Assembly: GCF_012927185.1 (NCBI RefSeq)
Contig: NZ_JABBGB010000003.1
Location: 930,001 to 994,000 of the forward strand
From: Pseudoflavitalea sp. G-6-1-2
Lineage (GTDB): Bacteria; Bacteroidota; Bacteroidia; Chitinophagales; Chitinophagaceae
DNA length: 64,000 bases
Direction: 5' to 3'
Below, in pieces: positions 25,691 through 34,821 of the stretch. Position 1 is the first letter of the stretch; each line of letters opens with the position of its first letter. The translations under genes were made by a program, and so were the position numbers. A model generated the notes under the pieces. It worked only from the letters and a program-made list of their open reading frames with translations, did not search any database and was not told the origin of the DNA.

Positions 25691-27025
25691 ATGAAAATAC
25701 GTGTTCTGGCTCTGATTTGCTTATCCTCTTATCTTTTTTTGTCATGTAAACAGCAGAAAGAGATACAAAAGCTCGCCGAAAAACGAATCGCTGATTCCGC
25801 TGCAACGCAGCCCCCGCCTGTAATTCCGGCTGCCATCCCAACCGGAAAAACTGATTCTCTGCTCGTGGCAGTTTTAGCGCAATACCCGCAGTATTTCGAT
25901 TCCATTCTTCGAAATCCCGACCAATACAGGGTACAGATCATCTATACGCAGATCGATCGGGGGGCCAATAATATGCCTTCATTCAGACCATATTATTATC
26001 AGGTGGATCCCAATAAATACTTCTATCCCGCCTCCACCGTCAAAATGCCCACTGCTCTGCTGGCATTGCAGCGGCTCAGGGAACTGAACAAACCGGGTCT
26101 CAACAAATACACCACCATGATCACCGACAGTGCGTACAGCAAACAAACCGCGGTGTTCAACGATCCCACTACGCCCGACGGCCGCCCCAATATTGCGCAG
26201 TACCTGAGAAAGATATTCATGACAAGCGATAATGATGCGTATAACCGTTTGTATGAATTCCTTGGCCAGCAATATCTGAATGATGAGCTGAGGAAGAAAG
26301 GATACAGCTCGGCTGAGATCGTCCATCATCTCGAAGTGGTGATGAATGCCGATGAGAACAGGCATACCAATCCGGTTACCTTCCTCGGCGCCGCAGGCGA
26401 TACCATTTATCATCAGCCCATGCAGGTGAGCACACTCGCTCCGCAGCCACGGCACGATTCCCTCGGCATTGGGTACGAGAAGGATGGCGCCATCGTTCAT
26501 CAGCCATTTGATTTCTCCCGCAAGAACCGCATCAGTCTCGAAGACCTTACGGGCGTGCTGAAATCCATCCTCTTTCCACAGTCCATTCCTGAATCGCAGC
26601 GTTTCGATATAGATGCAGACGATTATCGTTTTGTGTGGAAATACATGAGCCAGTACCCGCAGGAATCTGTGTATCCTCCCTACGATACCAGCTTTCAGGA
26701 TGCTTACTGCAAATACCTTTATTATGGAGGGGAGAAGGGGAGTCTGCCCAAACAGTTCCGCATCTTCAACAAGATCGGCGATGCATACGGCTTTCTGGTA
26801 GATGTGGCCTACTTCGCAGACTTCGACAGAAATATCGAGTTCATGCTCTCAGCTACCATCCTCAGCAATAAAGATGGGGTGTTCAACGACAGTCAGTACG
26901 ACTACGAGACCGTCGGGTTTCCATTTATGAAGCAGCTCGGACGCGTGATTTATGAATATGAATTAAAAAGACCCCGAAAAACAGCGCCTGATTTGAATGA
27001 GTTCAAATTGTTGTATGATAAGTGA
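25691..27025 (+). CDS. Class A beta-lactamase-fold serine hydrolase lipoprotein
   Basis: This 444-residue lipoprotein has lipobox YLFLSC with Cys19. The hydrolase domain has the active-site tetrad S-T-V-K (Ser115, Lys118), SDN at 179-181 and a KIG element in FNKIGDAYG that replaces the usual KTG. The order matches class A beta-lactamase-like serine hydrolases. The size (about 160 residues longer than true class A enzymes) and the long insert between SDN and KIG argue against a standard antibiotic-hydrolysing enzyme. Peptidoglycan or other amide/ester cleavage at the periplasmic membrane face is possible. Start at 25691 by signal peptide. Confidence 0.8.
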   Translation: MKIRVLALICLSSYLFLSCKQQKEIQKLAEKRIADSAATQPPPVIPAAIPTGKTDSLLVAVLAQYPQYFDSILRNPDQYRVQIIYTQIDRGANNMPSFRPYYYQVDPNKYFYPASTVKMPTALLALQRLRELNKPGLNKYTTMITDSAYSKQTAVFNDPTTPDGRPNIAQYLRKIFMTSDNDAYNRLYEFLGQQYLNDELRKKGYSSAEIVHHLEVVMNADENRHTNPVTFLGAAGDTIYHQPMQVSTLAPQPRHDSLGIGYEKDGAIVHQPFDFSRKNRISLEDLTGVLKSILFPQSIPESQRFDIDADDYRFVWKYMSQYPQESVYPPYDTSFQDAYCKYLYYGGEKGSLPKQFRIFNKIGDAYGFLVDVAYFADFDRNIEFMLSATILSNKDGVFNDSQYDYETVGFPFMKQLGRVIYEYELKRPRKTAPDLNEFKLLYDK

Positions 27026-27056
27026 GAATCCGGTAACCCGATTCGGCGTTCTTCCG

Positions 27057-27064
27057 TACTTTTG
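27057..27064 (+). promoter_or_regulatory. -7 promoter box of the aminotransferase gene
   Basis: TACTTTTG matches TAnnTTTG, 33 nt before the ATG at 27098 and after the stop of the preceding gene. Confidence 0.5.
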
Positions 27065-27097
27065 CGGCTCACGTAAAGCAAGCAACAGACAAACATT

Positions 27098-28288
27098 ATG
27101 CAACTATCAACCCGTTTAGATCTTTTCAACGAACCAGAAACGTTGAAAATGGCAAAGCTCGGCCGCGAACTGCGGGCCAAAGGCTTCGATGTAATTGACC
27201 TGAGTTTGGGCGAACCCGATTTCGATACTCCCGAACATATCAAGGAAGCTGCTAAGAAAGCAATTGACGACAACTACAGCCACTACACACCTGTGGCAGG
27301 TTATCCTGAACTCCGCGAAGCGGTTTGCCTGAAGCTGAAGCGCGACAATGGTCTCGAATACAAAGCCGAGAACATCATCGTATCTACAGGCGCCAAGCAA
27401 AGCCTCGCCAACGTGGTACTCGCTACGGTGAGCAAGGGCGATGAAGTAGTGATCCCCACTCCATACTGGGTAACTTACTCCGAAATTGTGAAGCTGGGAG
27501 AAGGCGTTGTGAAACTCGTTCCCACTTCTGTAGAAAACAAATACAAGATCACACCTGCTCAACTCGAAGCAGCGATCACCGATAAAACCAGATTGTTCAT
27601 CTTCTCCTCACCCTGTAATCCAAGCGGCTCTGTATACAGCAAAGCTGAACTGGAAGGGTTGGCAGAAGTATTCCGCAAGCATCCGAAAGTATTCATCCTC
27701 TCCGACGAGATCTATGAATACATCAACTTTGTAGGCAAGCACGAGAGCATCGCTCAGTTCGAAGACCTCAAAGACCGCGTGATTGTGCTCAATGGTCTCA
27801 GCAAAGGTTTCGCCATGACCGGATACCGTCTCGGTTATGTAGCAGCTCATCCTGATGTGGTGAAAGCCTGCGAAAAACTCCAGGGACAATTCACCAGCGG
27901 TACCAACTCCATTACGCAGCGTGCTGCGATTGTGGCGCTCACTGCCGGTCTTCGTCCTACAGAAGAAATGGTGGAGGAATTCGGAAGAAGAAAGAAAAGA
28001 GTACTCGATATCATCGCCGCTATTCCCGGCCTCCAGCTGGCAGAGCCCGATGGCGCATTCTATGTGTTCCCCATCGTGAGCGCTTACTTCGGTAAGAGCG
28101 ATGGTAATGAAACCATCAAAGATGCCGATGATCTTTGCATGTACCTGCTGAACAATGCACACGTGTCTACTGTAACCGGCCGTGCATTTGGAGAGCCTAC
28201 CTGTATTCGTATCTCTTTTGCGAACAGCATGCAGAAGATCGAAGAAGGATGGAAGAGAATCAGTGAAGCACTGGCAAAATTGAAGTAA
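27098..28288 (+). CDS. Class I PLP-dependent aminotransferase (aspartate aminotransferase type)
   Basis: This 396-residue fold-type I aminotransferase has the PLP lysine Lys236 in NGLSKGFAMTGYRLGY, the upstream Asp/Tyr pair in LSDEIYEYI, the N-terminal SLGEPDFDTPEHI, the phosphate-contact loop TGAKQSL, and the C-terminal Arg in CIRISFANS. It matches the subgroup Ib aspartate/prephenate aminotransferases, which move amino groups between aspartate (or glutamate) and 2-oxo acids. Exact substrate preference is uncertain. It is likely monocistronic, with its own -7 box and a strong terminator. Confidence 0.92.
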   Translation: MQLSTRLDLFNEPETLKMAKLGRELRAKGFDVIDLSLGEPDFDTPEHIKEAAKKAIDDNYSHYTPVAGYPELREAVCLKLKRDNGLEYKAENIIVSTGAKQSLANVVLATVSKGDEVVIPTPYWVTYSEIVKLGEGVVKLVPTSVENKYKITPAQLEAAITDKTRLFIFSSPCNPSGSVYSKAELEGLAEVFRKHPKVFILSDEIYEYINFVGKHESIAQFEDLKDRVIVLNGLSKGFAMTGYRLGYVAAHPDVVKACEKLQGQFTSGTNSITQRAAIVALTAGLRPTEEMVEEFGRRKKRVLDIIAAIPGLQLAEPDGAFYVFPIVSAYFGKSDGNETIKDADDLCMYLLNNAHVSTVTGRAFGEPTCIRISFANSMQKIEEGWKRISEALAKLK

Positions 28289-28304
28289 GAAACTTCTTGC
28301 ATAA

Positions 28305-28342
28305 AACAAAAAAGCTCCGGCAATTGCCGGAGCTTTTTTGTT
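28305..28342. terminator. Bidirectional terminator, aminotransferase / YD-like lipoprotein 1
   Basis: A perfect 20-bp palindrome at 28314-28333 built on GCTCCGGCAA/TTGCCGGAGC has an A-run before it and a T-run after it, so it serves both convergent genes. Confidence 0.85.
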
Positions 28343-28346
28343 TTAT

Positions 28347-29213
28347 TTACTTCTTAAAAATATAGGTGCCGGCTCCTCCATATTGCCGGGTTTCTACCAG
28401 CAAATCATTAGTGTAATCATCTTGTTTGGTGATGAATGAAAAAATTTTCAGTCTGTGATCAGGGTAATAGTCATTTAGGAAGTTTGTAAGCTTTTCTGTT
28501 TTTCTGTTGAAGGTGGTAGTTATACTATGAAACTTCGCAGGGTTATTCTTTGACAACAGCAATGCTTTGTCTATTCTTACCTGCTGCAGCACATCAGCGA
28601 TAAGAAAGAATTCTCCCAGACCATTTTCTCCAAGTACATTTTTCATGTTATCATATTCAAACTCAAAATTGCCTGTTCCCTCTGTATTGCTATAGTTGTC
28701 TATGATAAGATTGCCTTTACTGTTGTATTTGTAGGTTTCGATATCGGTATCTGGTCCAAAAGTGGTTTCTGATCTGATCAATCTGTTCTGTTCATCATAT
28801 TGATAAATTGAATGCCTTTCTACTGGGATATCCCGATAGGTATTTCGTTTTTTGATCGGCTTCCCTTTTGAATTGAATTCAAAATAGATGGTTTCCAGAT
28901 GTTCCAATTCATCCTTCAGATTGTCTTTGAAATAGTATTCAATTTTCTCCGGATAATTAGCTGTTGTATTGTTGTAAGTAAAAACTGCGACCTCATTGAA
29001 GTAAAGTGGATCATTGTCGTTTTCTGTGCGGAGATTGCTTTTTGTCGGCCGGTTTTGTTCATCATAAGTAAGATCGATGATTTGATTGTCGAACTGAATT
29101 CGGCTTATTTGAGGGATCTTTTCTGGTTCTTCGACCCCGTTCTTATCATTTTTTTTGCTGCAGGATGTAATTGCCAATAGTATAAAAAAAGCATGCAGGA
29201 TAACCTTTTTCAT
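28347..29213 (-). CDS. YD-like repeat lipoprotein 1
   Basis: This 288-residue lipoprotein starts at 29213 (MKKVILHAFF). Its lipobox places Cys18 before SKKND. The mature part is built of repeated short beta units of the kind YDEQNRP, YQYDEQNRLIRS, YKYNSKGNL and FEYDNMKNV, reminiscent of single Rhs/YD repeats. Such small Bacteroidota lipoproteins have no assigned function. It is a paralogue of the next gene (shared SCSKKND, NNLGE/NGLGE, LSKNNPAKF). The upstream 23 codons of the open frame look untranslated. Confidence 0.75.
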   Translation of the reverse strand: MKKVILHAFFILLAITSCSKKNDKNGVEEPEKIPQISRIQFDNQIIDLTYDEQNRPTKSNLRTENDNDPLYFNEVAVFTYNNTTANYPEKIEYYFKDNLKDELEHLETIYFEFNSKGKPIKKRNTYRDIPVERHSIYQYDEQNRLIRSETTFGPDTDIETYKYNSKGNLIIDNYSNTEGTGNFEFEYDNMKNVLGENGLGEFFLIADVLQQVRIDKALLLSKNNPAKFHSITTTFNRKTEKLTNFLNDYYPDHRLKIFSFITKQDDYTNDLLVETRQYGGAGTYIFKK

Positions 29214-29387
29214 AGTAGTTGAACCTTGATTTGAATGGATGAATAACAAGGAACGTTTTATCCTGCCTGGAGAGATCATAGGCTGAAGCAGGATCCTTAG
29301 AGGTAAGTTGCATTATTTTTTGCAGAAATCCAAATATGGAGACACTCTTTGTCAGCTGCTATCACTTGCTTATTCACGATTGGCATA

Positions 29388-29416
29388 TAAAAAGCTCCGG
29401 ACATTACCGGAGCCTT
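29388..29416 (-). terminator. Terminator of YD-like lipoprotein 2
   Basis: GCTCCGG (29394-29400) and CCGGAGC (29407-29413) form the stem, with a T-run on the minus strand. The arms are the same as in the terminator of its paralogue at 28314-28333. Confidence 0.75.
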
Positions 29417-29441
29417 TGCAAATTATCAGAATTGTCCTTTA

Positions 29442-30290
29442 TTATTGATACTTGTTGAAAAAATACTTTCCTTCGCCGGAACCAACCTCAGTATACTGCA
29501 GCATATCATTCCTGTAACGCATTTCCTTTTTGTTAATGGTATAAGCACTTAGTTTGCCATTCGGTTCAAATTGATTGGTGAAATCGGTAGTGCTCTCCAC
29601 TCTGACGTTATCGTTCACCGTTACTTCTGTAAATTTCACCGGATTATTCTTCGATAGATAAATCGCCGGTTCGCCCATAATGCTGGGTAACACTTCTATG
29701 CTGTACAGCAATTCTCCCAGATTATTTTCGCTCAGCACATTCTTCTTCGTATCATATTCATAATTGTATGTGCCGCTGCTGGCGCCATCCGAGTAATTCA
29801 GTTTGGTGATATTTCCCTGTGCATCATAATTGAATATGCTGAAACCATAGTAAGACCCCAGCGTAACATCCACTCTGCTCAGTCTGCCTTTCTCATTGTA
29901 TTTGAAATAGGCCATTTGCCCAGCACTGCTAACGGAATTGGACATTTTCCTTTCGATGATCCGTCCGTTGCCATCGTAGGTAAAATAAGCGGTGTTTCCC
30001 AACACGAAATTGCTGGTGCCTGGTTGCCTGCCGAGATATTCAACACGAGCCAGTTTATCTTTATCCCAGATCAATACTGCTGTTGAATGCGCAGGCTCCA
30101 ATACATTCAATTCCCTCCTGCGAAAATGGCACTTTACTGGTCTGTCGTTTTTGTCGTATTCGATCTCAACCAATTGGTGATTGTACTGAATGCCGGTGAG
30201 CAGGTTGGGGTTTGTTGAATGATCGTTTTTCTTACTGCACGATGTGCCTGCCACCACTGCAGCAATCACATAAAATAAAATCCTTTTCAT
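29442..30290 (-). CDS. YD-like repeat lipoprotein 2
   Basis: This 282-residue lipoprotein has Cys18 at the lipobox (AGTSC) followed by SKKND, exactly as in lipoprotein 1. The repeats are IEYDKNDRPVKC, FTYDGNGRIIER, FKYNEKGRLSRV, FNYDAQGNITKL and YEYDTKKNVLSE. The C-terminal domain again carries YLSKNNPVKF and ends in a short aromatic tail (KYFFNKYQ). It is clearly a tandem duplicate of lipoprotein 1, with each copy followed by its own similar terminator. It probably faces the periplasm or the cell surface. The function is unknown. Confidence 0.78.
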   Translation of the reverse strand: MKRILFYVIAAVVAGTSCSKKNDHSTNPNLLTGIQYNHQLVEIEYDKNDRPVKCHFRRRELNVLEPAHSTAVLIWDKDKLARVEYLGRQPGTSNFVLGNTAYFTYDGNGRIIERKMSNSVSSAGQMAYFKYNEKGRLSRVDVTLGSYYGFSIFNYDAQGNITKLNYSDGASSGTYNYEYDTKKNVLSENNLGELLYSIEVLPSIMGEPAIYLSKNNPVKFTEVTVNDNVRVESTTDFTNQFEPNGKLSAYTINKKEMRYRNDMLQYTEVGSGEGKYFFNKYQ

Positions 30291-30410
30291 AAAACAGGTT
30301 GTGGATGGGAATTATGAATGATGCGTTACATGCATCCTGCACTGAAGGATCAGTGGCTGTAGGCAGGAGGAATGATTACGAAACGAAATTACTTTGCCTG
30401 CTGTATGGTG

Positions 30411-30440
30411 CAAAAAAATGGTGCACCAATCTGGTGCACC
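30411..30440 (-). terminator. Terminator of the M14 peptidase gene
   Basis: Two copies of GGTGCACC (30420-30427, 30433-30440), itself palindromic, form a stem with loop AATCT. Seven Ts follow on the minus strand. Confidence 0.75.
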
Positions 30441-30466
30441 TAACAATAACTTAATATAGGACAGGC

Positions 30467-32209
30467 TTACTTCTTCCTGCTCACCAATCCACCTTTCTTA
30501 CTGTCTACTGTAATGGTGTAACTGCCGGCACCCTGCACAATCCATCTCACCGTTACCGTACTCACGCCGGGGATATTCGATACCTCGATATTCGCCGGAT
30601 CGTTCTTCTGCTCTTTTGAAATATTCAGATCCCTGTTCTCCACCACCATTCCGGCCAGCACTTTGGCTCCGCTGATACTTACTTTATCAGGTGTTTCGAT
30701 CCTGTATTTCAAATCCTGACTCGCATGCGTAGGAATAACGCGCTCGTTGGATATGATGGCTGTTACTTCTTTCAATCCATCTCCGAGATCGCGCTCCATG
30801 ATGCTGTCGATATTCAGTTTCGGTGTCTGATAACAATGGAAAACACTAAAGCTCATATTGCGATGTGCATCTGCTTCGAGCAGAAAACCCGGATGCATGC
30901 GGCCGAAGTTTTTCTTGAATCCGCCAATCTCGATCTTTCCGTATTGCGGATGATCGTAGGCATGCCATTCAACAAATGCATCTTTGAAGAGCAGGTAACG
31001 ATCGAACATATACGAAGGATCCTGCGCGCCTGATTCTTCATCATTGCCCTTGTTGAACATCAGGTAGCCCGTCCAGAGTTCGTTGGAGAAAGTGTAGATG
31101 CCACGGCCTCCGTAAAACCAGTCGAGCTCACCTCCGTACACCGAATACATATCTTTATACACTACCAGGTAGCGGTATCCGGGCATGAGGCTTTCGCCTT
31201 TTTTAGCGAGGAAATCATAGATGGAAATATCAGCCTGATTGTATGTGCCGATGTCTTCGATGGCACCGGGACCGCGAAGGATCATGCCACCGGAGTTGTG
31301 GTAAGATTGTGCTGCTGCGATATTCGGATGTTTCATCACAAACTCCATCACAGCGCGGTTTTCAGGAATGGAGAAAGGATATTTGTAAGCGCCGCCCTGA
31401 ATGGGATTCGGCTGCCAGTTCCAGCCCCAGTCGCGGTTGGGATCGTACTGATGCGTGGGCGCATCTTCGTTCACCAATCCGTCGCCATCGTTGTCGATGC
31501 CTTCGGCGCCGAGCATATCGTATTCGCCTTTTTCTTCGGGACCAACCATTATCATTTTACGTGGATCAACGGGATCCTGTTTCCAGCGGCCATTGGGATT
31601 TTTGCGGCGCATCATGGTGATGCTGCCATCATTGTCGAGATCATCATAAGGATCCTCGTCGATGGTTCCATCGCGGTCGTTGTCGATAGGGATGAGGCCC
31701 GAACGTGGTGAGTGCGCAGTATTGGGTTCATGAAAGAAATAATCCCGCGCATCCGGGTTGATAGTTGGCACAATGTAGAATGTTTTATCTGCCAGCAGGT
31801 CTTTGATGAAAGCATTGTCCGCAAAGGATTCCAGCAGGTACCAGGCAGTGTAGAGCGCGAACTCGCTGCCCTGTACTTCATTGGAGTGGATATTGCCATC
31901 GATGTACATCGCAGGCTTGCGGTTGGCATCGCCTTTTTTGAGATCGGAGATGGTGAGGCACCAGAGATCTTTCCCTTTGAACGATTTTCCCAGCGACTCC
32001 AGTTTGCAGAGATTGGGATGCGCTGCTGCCAGTTTTTTTACGATCTCTGTAATGGCTGCATGATCGTTGTACCGGTTCCAGCTCACGGGAACCTTGGGAT
32101 TCACCGGTGTGCCGGATGCTTTGAACACCTGATTGGGTTGCTGCGCCTGAACGGACATGCCGGTTACCAGTGCAGCTGATATGATGATGGAACGTATGCT
32201 GAATGTCAT
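30467..32209 (-). CDS. Secreted M14 family zinc carboxypeptidase
   Basis: This 580-residue protein has a signal peptide (about 1-22) and an M14 catalytic domain. The zinc ligands are His108 and Glu111 in GNIHSNEVQGSE, with His304 in QSYHNSGG. Arg155 in NPDAR is the expected substrate-binding residue, and Glu377 in FSNELW is the expected catalytic acid. Inserts with DNDRDGTIDED, DLDNDGS and DNDGDGLVNED look like calcium-binding loops. A C-terminal beta domain of about 150 residues follows. It would release C-terminal residues from peptides outside the inner membrane. A degenerate paralogue lies 23 bp upstream on the same strand. Confidence 0.92.
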   Translation of the reverse strand: MTFSIRSIIISAALVTGMSVQAQQPNQVFKASGTPVNPKVPVSWNRYNDHAAITEIVKKLAAAHPNLCKLESLGKSFKGKDLWCLTISDLKKGDANRKPAMYIDGNIHSNEVQGSEFALYTAWYLLESFADNAFIKDLLADKTFYIVPTINPDARDYFFHEPNTAHSPRSGLIPIDNDRDGTIDEDPYDDLDNDGSITMMRRKNPNGRWKQDPVDPRKMIMVGPEEKGEYDMLGAEGIDNDGDGLVNEDAPTHQYDPNRDWGWNWQPNPIQGGAYKYPFSIPENRAVMEFVMKHPNIAAAQSYHNSGGMILRGPGAIEDIGTYNQADISIYDFLAKKGESLMPGYRYLVVYKDMYSVYGGELDWFYGGRGIYTFSNELWTGYLMFNKGNDEESGAQDPSYMFDRYLLFKDAFVEWHAYDHPQYGKIEIGGFKKNFGRMHPGFLLEADAHRNMSFSVFHCYQTPKLNIDSIMERDLGDGLKEVTAIISNERVIPTHASQDLKYRIETPDKVSISGAKVLAGMVVENRDLNISKEQKNDPANIEVSNIPGVSTVTVRWIVQGAGSYTITVDSKKGGLVSRKK

Positions 32210-32232
32210 AGATCAGTTTTTACGCGTGAACA

Positions 32233-33873
32233 CTAGAGGTTGATGTCGATTCCGGAATTGCCGGAAGTAGGGCAGGCCGCTTCGATGCGCAGTTTGCCGC
32301 TGCCTTTGATCAGCCAGTTGAGCGTTTGACTGCTGTTGCCTTCGAGCGTTGGTAGCAGTTGTTTGCTTTTTCCGCTTACGACCGATTGGTTGCCGCTGGT
32401 ATTTACTTTCACCGTGATGCGTTTGGTGAAATAATTGCGCTCACCCATTTTGGTATGTGTGGCCAGCAGCCCTTTGTTGGTGAGATCGAGTGTTACACGG
32501 GTAAGTCCGTTGCCCAGTTTTTCTGTTTTCACATTGAGCAGTTCGAGAGTTGGTTGATATCCCGCGAGCTTCACCAGAAAGTTCGTATGCTGATCTACGA
32601 TAGGCTGTACTAATTTGTATGGAGGATTGATCAGCACATAGGGATCGAGCCCGCCCACTTCCACTTTCTGATCAGGGAAATCGGGATGCGATACGGGTTT
32701 CCAGTCCGTGAATGTATTGGTGATTCCCTGCTGTGCCGCCCATCTCAGATAATTGGCAGAGGCATCTTCTACTGAAAATGCTTTTTCTTTTTTGGCGGTG
32801 TCTGGTTTGGCTTTGGGAACCGCCCAGCCGGGTGTGCTGAAACTGTATCGCGCATAATGATAGTACGCCCACGAAAGCAGGTCGCCTCCGGTAGGCGTGG
32901 TTTTCGGCGCATCTTTCAGCGTTACTGTTTTGTTGTAGAGATCAGACACACTCGCATTGATCTTTGCATCTGCTTCCTGATAACCATTGGTGAGCTTCTG
33001 CGAAGCAGCTGCCGCATTGTAAGTGAATGGTACGGACAGGTTGTTGTTTGTTCCGAAACTCACTACTGCGTATACATTGAAAAGTTCATAGAGCTGATCG
33101 AGCAATGCACGTGTTTCCAATTCGGAAACGGCAAACTCTCCTGAGCCGGGAACGAAGGGGGGATAGTTGTGCGTGAGATTGCGGTTGAACCAGATGCCGC
33201 CTTCGCCGTCTTCGTTGAAGCGGCTGTCTTTATCGTTGTCGGTTCCTTCGGTGTAGAGGAGGTATTGTCCTTTTTCTCCTTTGGAAAGATCTGCTTTGAT
33301 GAGCACACGCGCATCATCAGGATGTGTCTTGTATTCACCCATGGGACTCTCTACGCGCATGAGCGTGATCTTTCCGTTATTGTCGAGATCATCAAATCCG
33401 TCCTCATTGTTTTTGCCGTCGCGGTCGTCGTCGGTAATGGTGGCATTACCCTGACGTTCGTAACGGAGTTTGGAAAAATATTGCTCGGATGCATCCGGAC
33501 TCATATTCGGGAACACATAGAAAGTAGTGTTGCTGAGCAGGCGGCTGATGGAATCCGACTTGCTGCCGGCGAGCAGTTTTTCTGCGAAACCGAGAGCGAG
33601 CTCCGATCCCAGCAGGTGATGGCCTTCCACACCTCCGATAACTGCGATGGCTGATTTGGCAGAAGCGGGGGATGTGCCGATGGTGAGCATCCAGATATCT
33701 TTTCCGCCGGATGTTTTAGTGATCGATTTTACTTGAACGAGGCCGGGATAAGCAGCCTGAATGGCTTGTATCCGCCTGCTCTGTTGCTGATGATTGCTGT
33801 AATCAGCAGGGCTTTGCGCCGCCAATGCAAATGGCAGACTGCACAACGCCAGGGCTGTCAGGGTTTTTCTCAT
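32233..33873 (-). CDS. Catalytically dead M14-like paralogue (secreted)
   Basis: This 546-residue protein has a signal peptide (MRKTLTALALCSLPFALAAQ) and aligns along its length with the M14 peptidase next to it. It shares FYVFPNMSPDA, the calcium-loop-like DDDRDGKNNED and DNDKDSRFNED, and the C-terminal beta domain. Key residues are gone: the zinc HxxE is replaced by E83-G-H-H86, the NPDAR Arg by Ser129, QSYHNSGG by VSFGTNNN, and FSNELW by FSTPGW. The gene is intact and not frameshifted, so a binding or regulatory role is more likely than decay. It precedes the active enzyme in the same operon. Confidence 0.85.
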   Translation of the reverse strand: MRKTLTALALCSLPFALAAQSPADYSNHQQQSRRIQAIQAAYPGLVQVKSITKTSGGKDIWMLTIGTSPASAKSAIAVIGGVEGHHLLGSELALGFAEKLLAGSKSDSISRLLSNTTFYVFPNMSPDASEQYFSKLRYERQGNATITDDDRDGKNNEDGFDDLDNNGKITLMRVESPMGEYKTHPDDARVLIKADLSKGEKGQYLLYTEGTDNDKDSRFNEDGEGGIWFNRNLTHNYPPFVPGSGEFAVSELETRALLDQLYELFNVYAVVSFGTNNNLSVPFTYNAAAASQKLTNGYQEADAKINASVSDLYNKTVTLKDAPKTTPTGGDLLSWAYYHYARYSFSTPGWAVPKAKPDTAKKEKAFSVEDASANYLRWAAQQGITNTFTDWKPVSHPDFPDQKVEVGGLDPYVLINPPYKLVQPIVDQHTNFLVKLAGYQPTLELLNVKTEKLGNGLTRVTLDLTNKGLLATHTKMGERNYFTKRITVKVNTSGNQSVVSGKSKQLLPTLEGNSSQTLNWLIKGSGKLRIEAACPTSGNSGIDINL

Positions 33874-33998
33874 GCAGTGTTTATTTGTGGCTAAATATAG
33901 CAGATTGCACCACAAACAACAAAAGGAATGGATGAGTGGAATGAGGCAAAAACATCATATGTGCGCATGCTGCGATCTGCGTGTAATGCAGGAGTGGA

Positions 33999-34595
33999 TC
34001 AGTTCTTAGCCGCTGCCAGTTTCAGCAGTTGCTGATGCAGTGCAAGCACCTGAGGAAGTACGGGATGCTGCTCATCATTCACGATTACAAAATCGCATAA
34101 GCGCATTTTGATGTTTTCGTTGATCTGTTTGCTCATGCGTGCGATTACTGCTTCGCGTGAGATATTGTCGCGCTGCATGGCGCGGTGAATGCGGAGTGCA
34201 GTGGGAGCGTATACGCCGATCACCAGATCGAGGGATGATGCGGAACCGCTTTCGAAGAATAGCGCTGCTTCCTTGAGCGCGTAGGGAGTAGTTTGGCGGA
34301 GCATCCAGTTCTCGCCATCGAGAATGGTGGCAGGATGTACCAGTGCATTCAGCTGTTCCAGTTTTTCTTTGTTGTTGAACACTGCCGAAGAGAGATAACT
34401 TCTGTTGAGCTGACCATCCACATAACTTTCAGCGCCGAAGGCTGCAATGATGGCTTCGCGAAGTGAAGCATCTTCATTCATCAGCCGCTTTGCAGCATCA
34501 TCGGCATAGTAGACAGGAATGCCGAGTACTTCGAAGATTTTTGCAACAGTACTTTTGCCTGAGCCGATGCCGCCGGTAATGCCAATGCTGATCAT
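33999..34595 (-). CDS. coaE: Dephospho-CoA kinase
   Basis: This 198-residue P-loop kinase phosphorylates dephospho-CoA at the 3'-OH of ribose, the last step of coenzyme A synthesis. The Walker A GITGGIGSGKSTVAKIF is at residues 5-21. It is followed by YYADDAAKRLM, the family AALFFESG segment, and an RxxxR-type lid stretch, MQRDNISREAVIARM. The length is normal. It is isolated from the nusB-yajC group, from which only a few kilobases separate it. Confidence 0.94.
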   Translation of the reverse strand: MISIGITGGIGSGKSTVAKIFEVLGIPVYYADDAAKRLMNEDASLREAIIAAFGAESYVDGQLNRSYLSSAVFNNKEKLEQLNALVHPATILDGENWMLRQTTPYALKEAALFFESGSASSLDLVIGVYAPTALRIHRAMQRDNISREAVIARMSKQINENIKMRLCDFVIVNDEQHPVLPQVLALHQQLLKLAAAKN

Positions 34596-34821
34596 GGGAC
34601 TAAGTTAGCTAAAGGAGCCGATATACTGCGGCGCTGGTAAAAATTCGGGGTAAAAATACGGGTATTGATGTCTGATAAATTAAAGAAAACAATTGGAGAA
34701 AAATTGTAATTTGCGCACCTGTTCTGTATATTTATTTCAGAAAGATGACGCTTTCCTACAGCCCATGGAACTCATTTTTCTGTAATGCCGCGATAGCAAT
34801 TTTTTATTTAAACCCCTTTCA

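Noticed and set aside
25691-27025. Calling the serine hydrolase lipoprotein an antibiotic-resistance beta-lactamase
   Set aside because: S-T-V-K and SDN are present, but the protein is far longer than class A enzymes, KIG replaces KTG, and the Glu of the omega loop cannot be placed.
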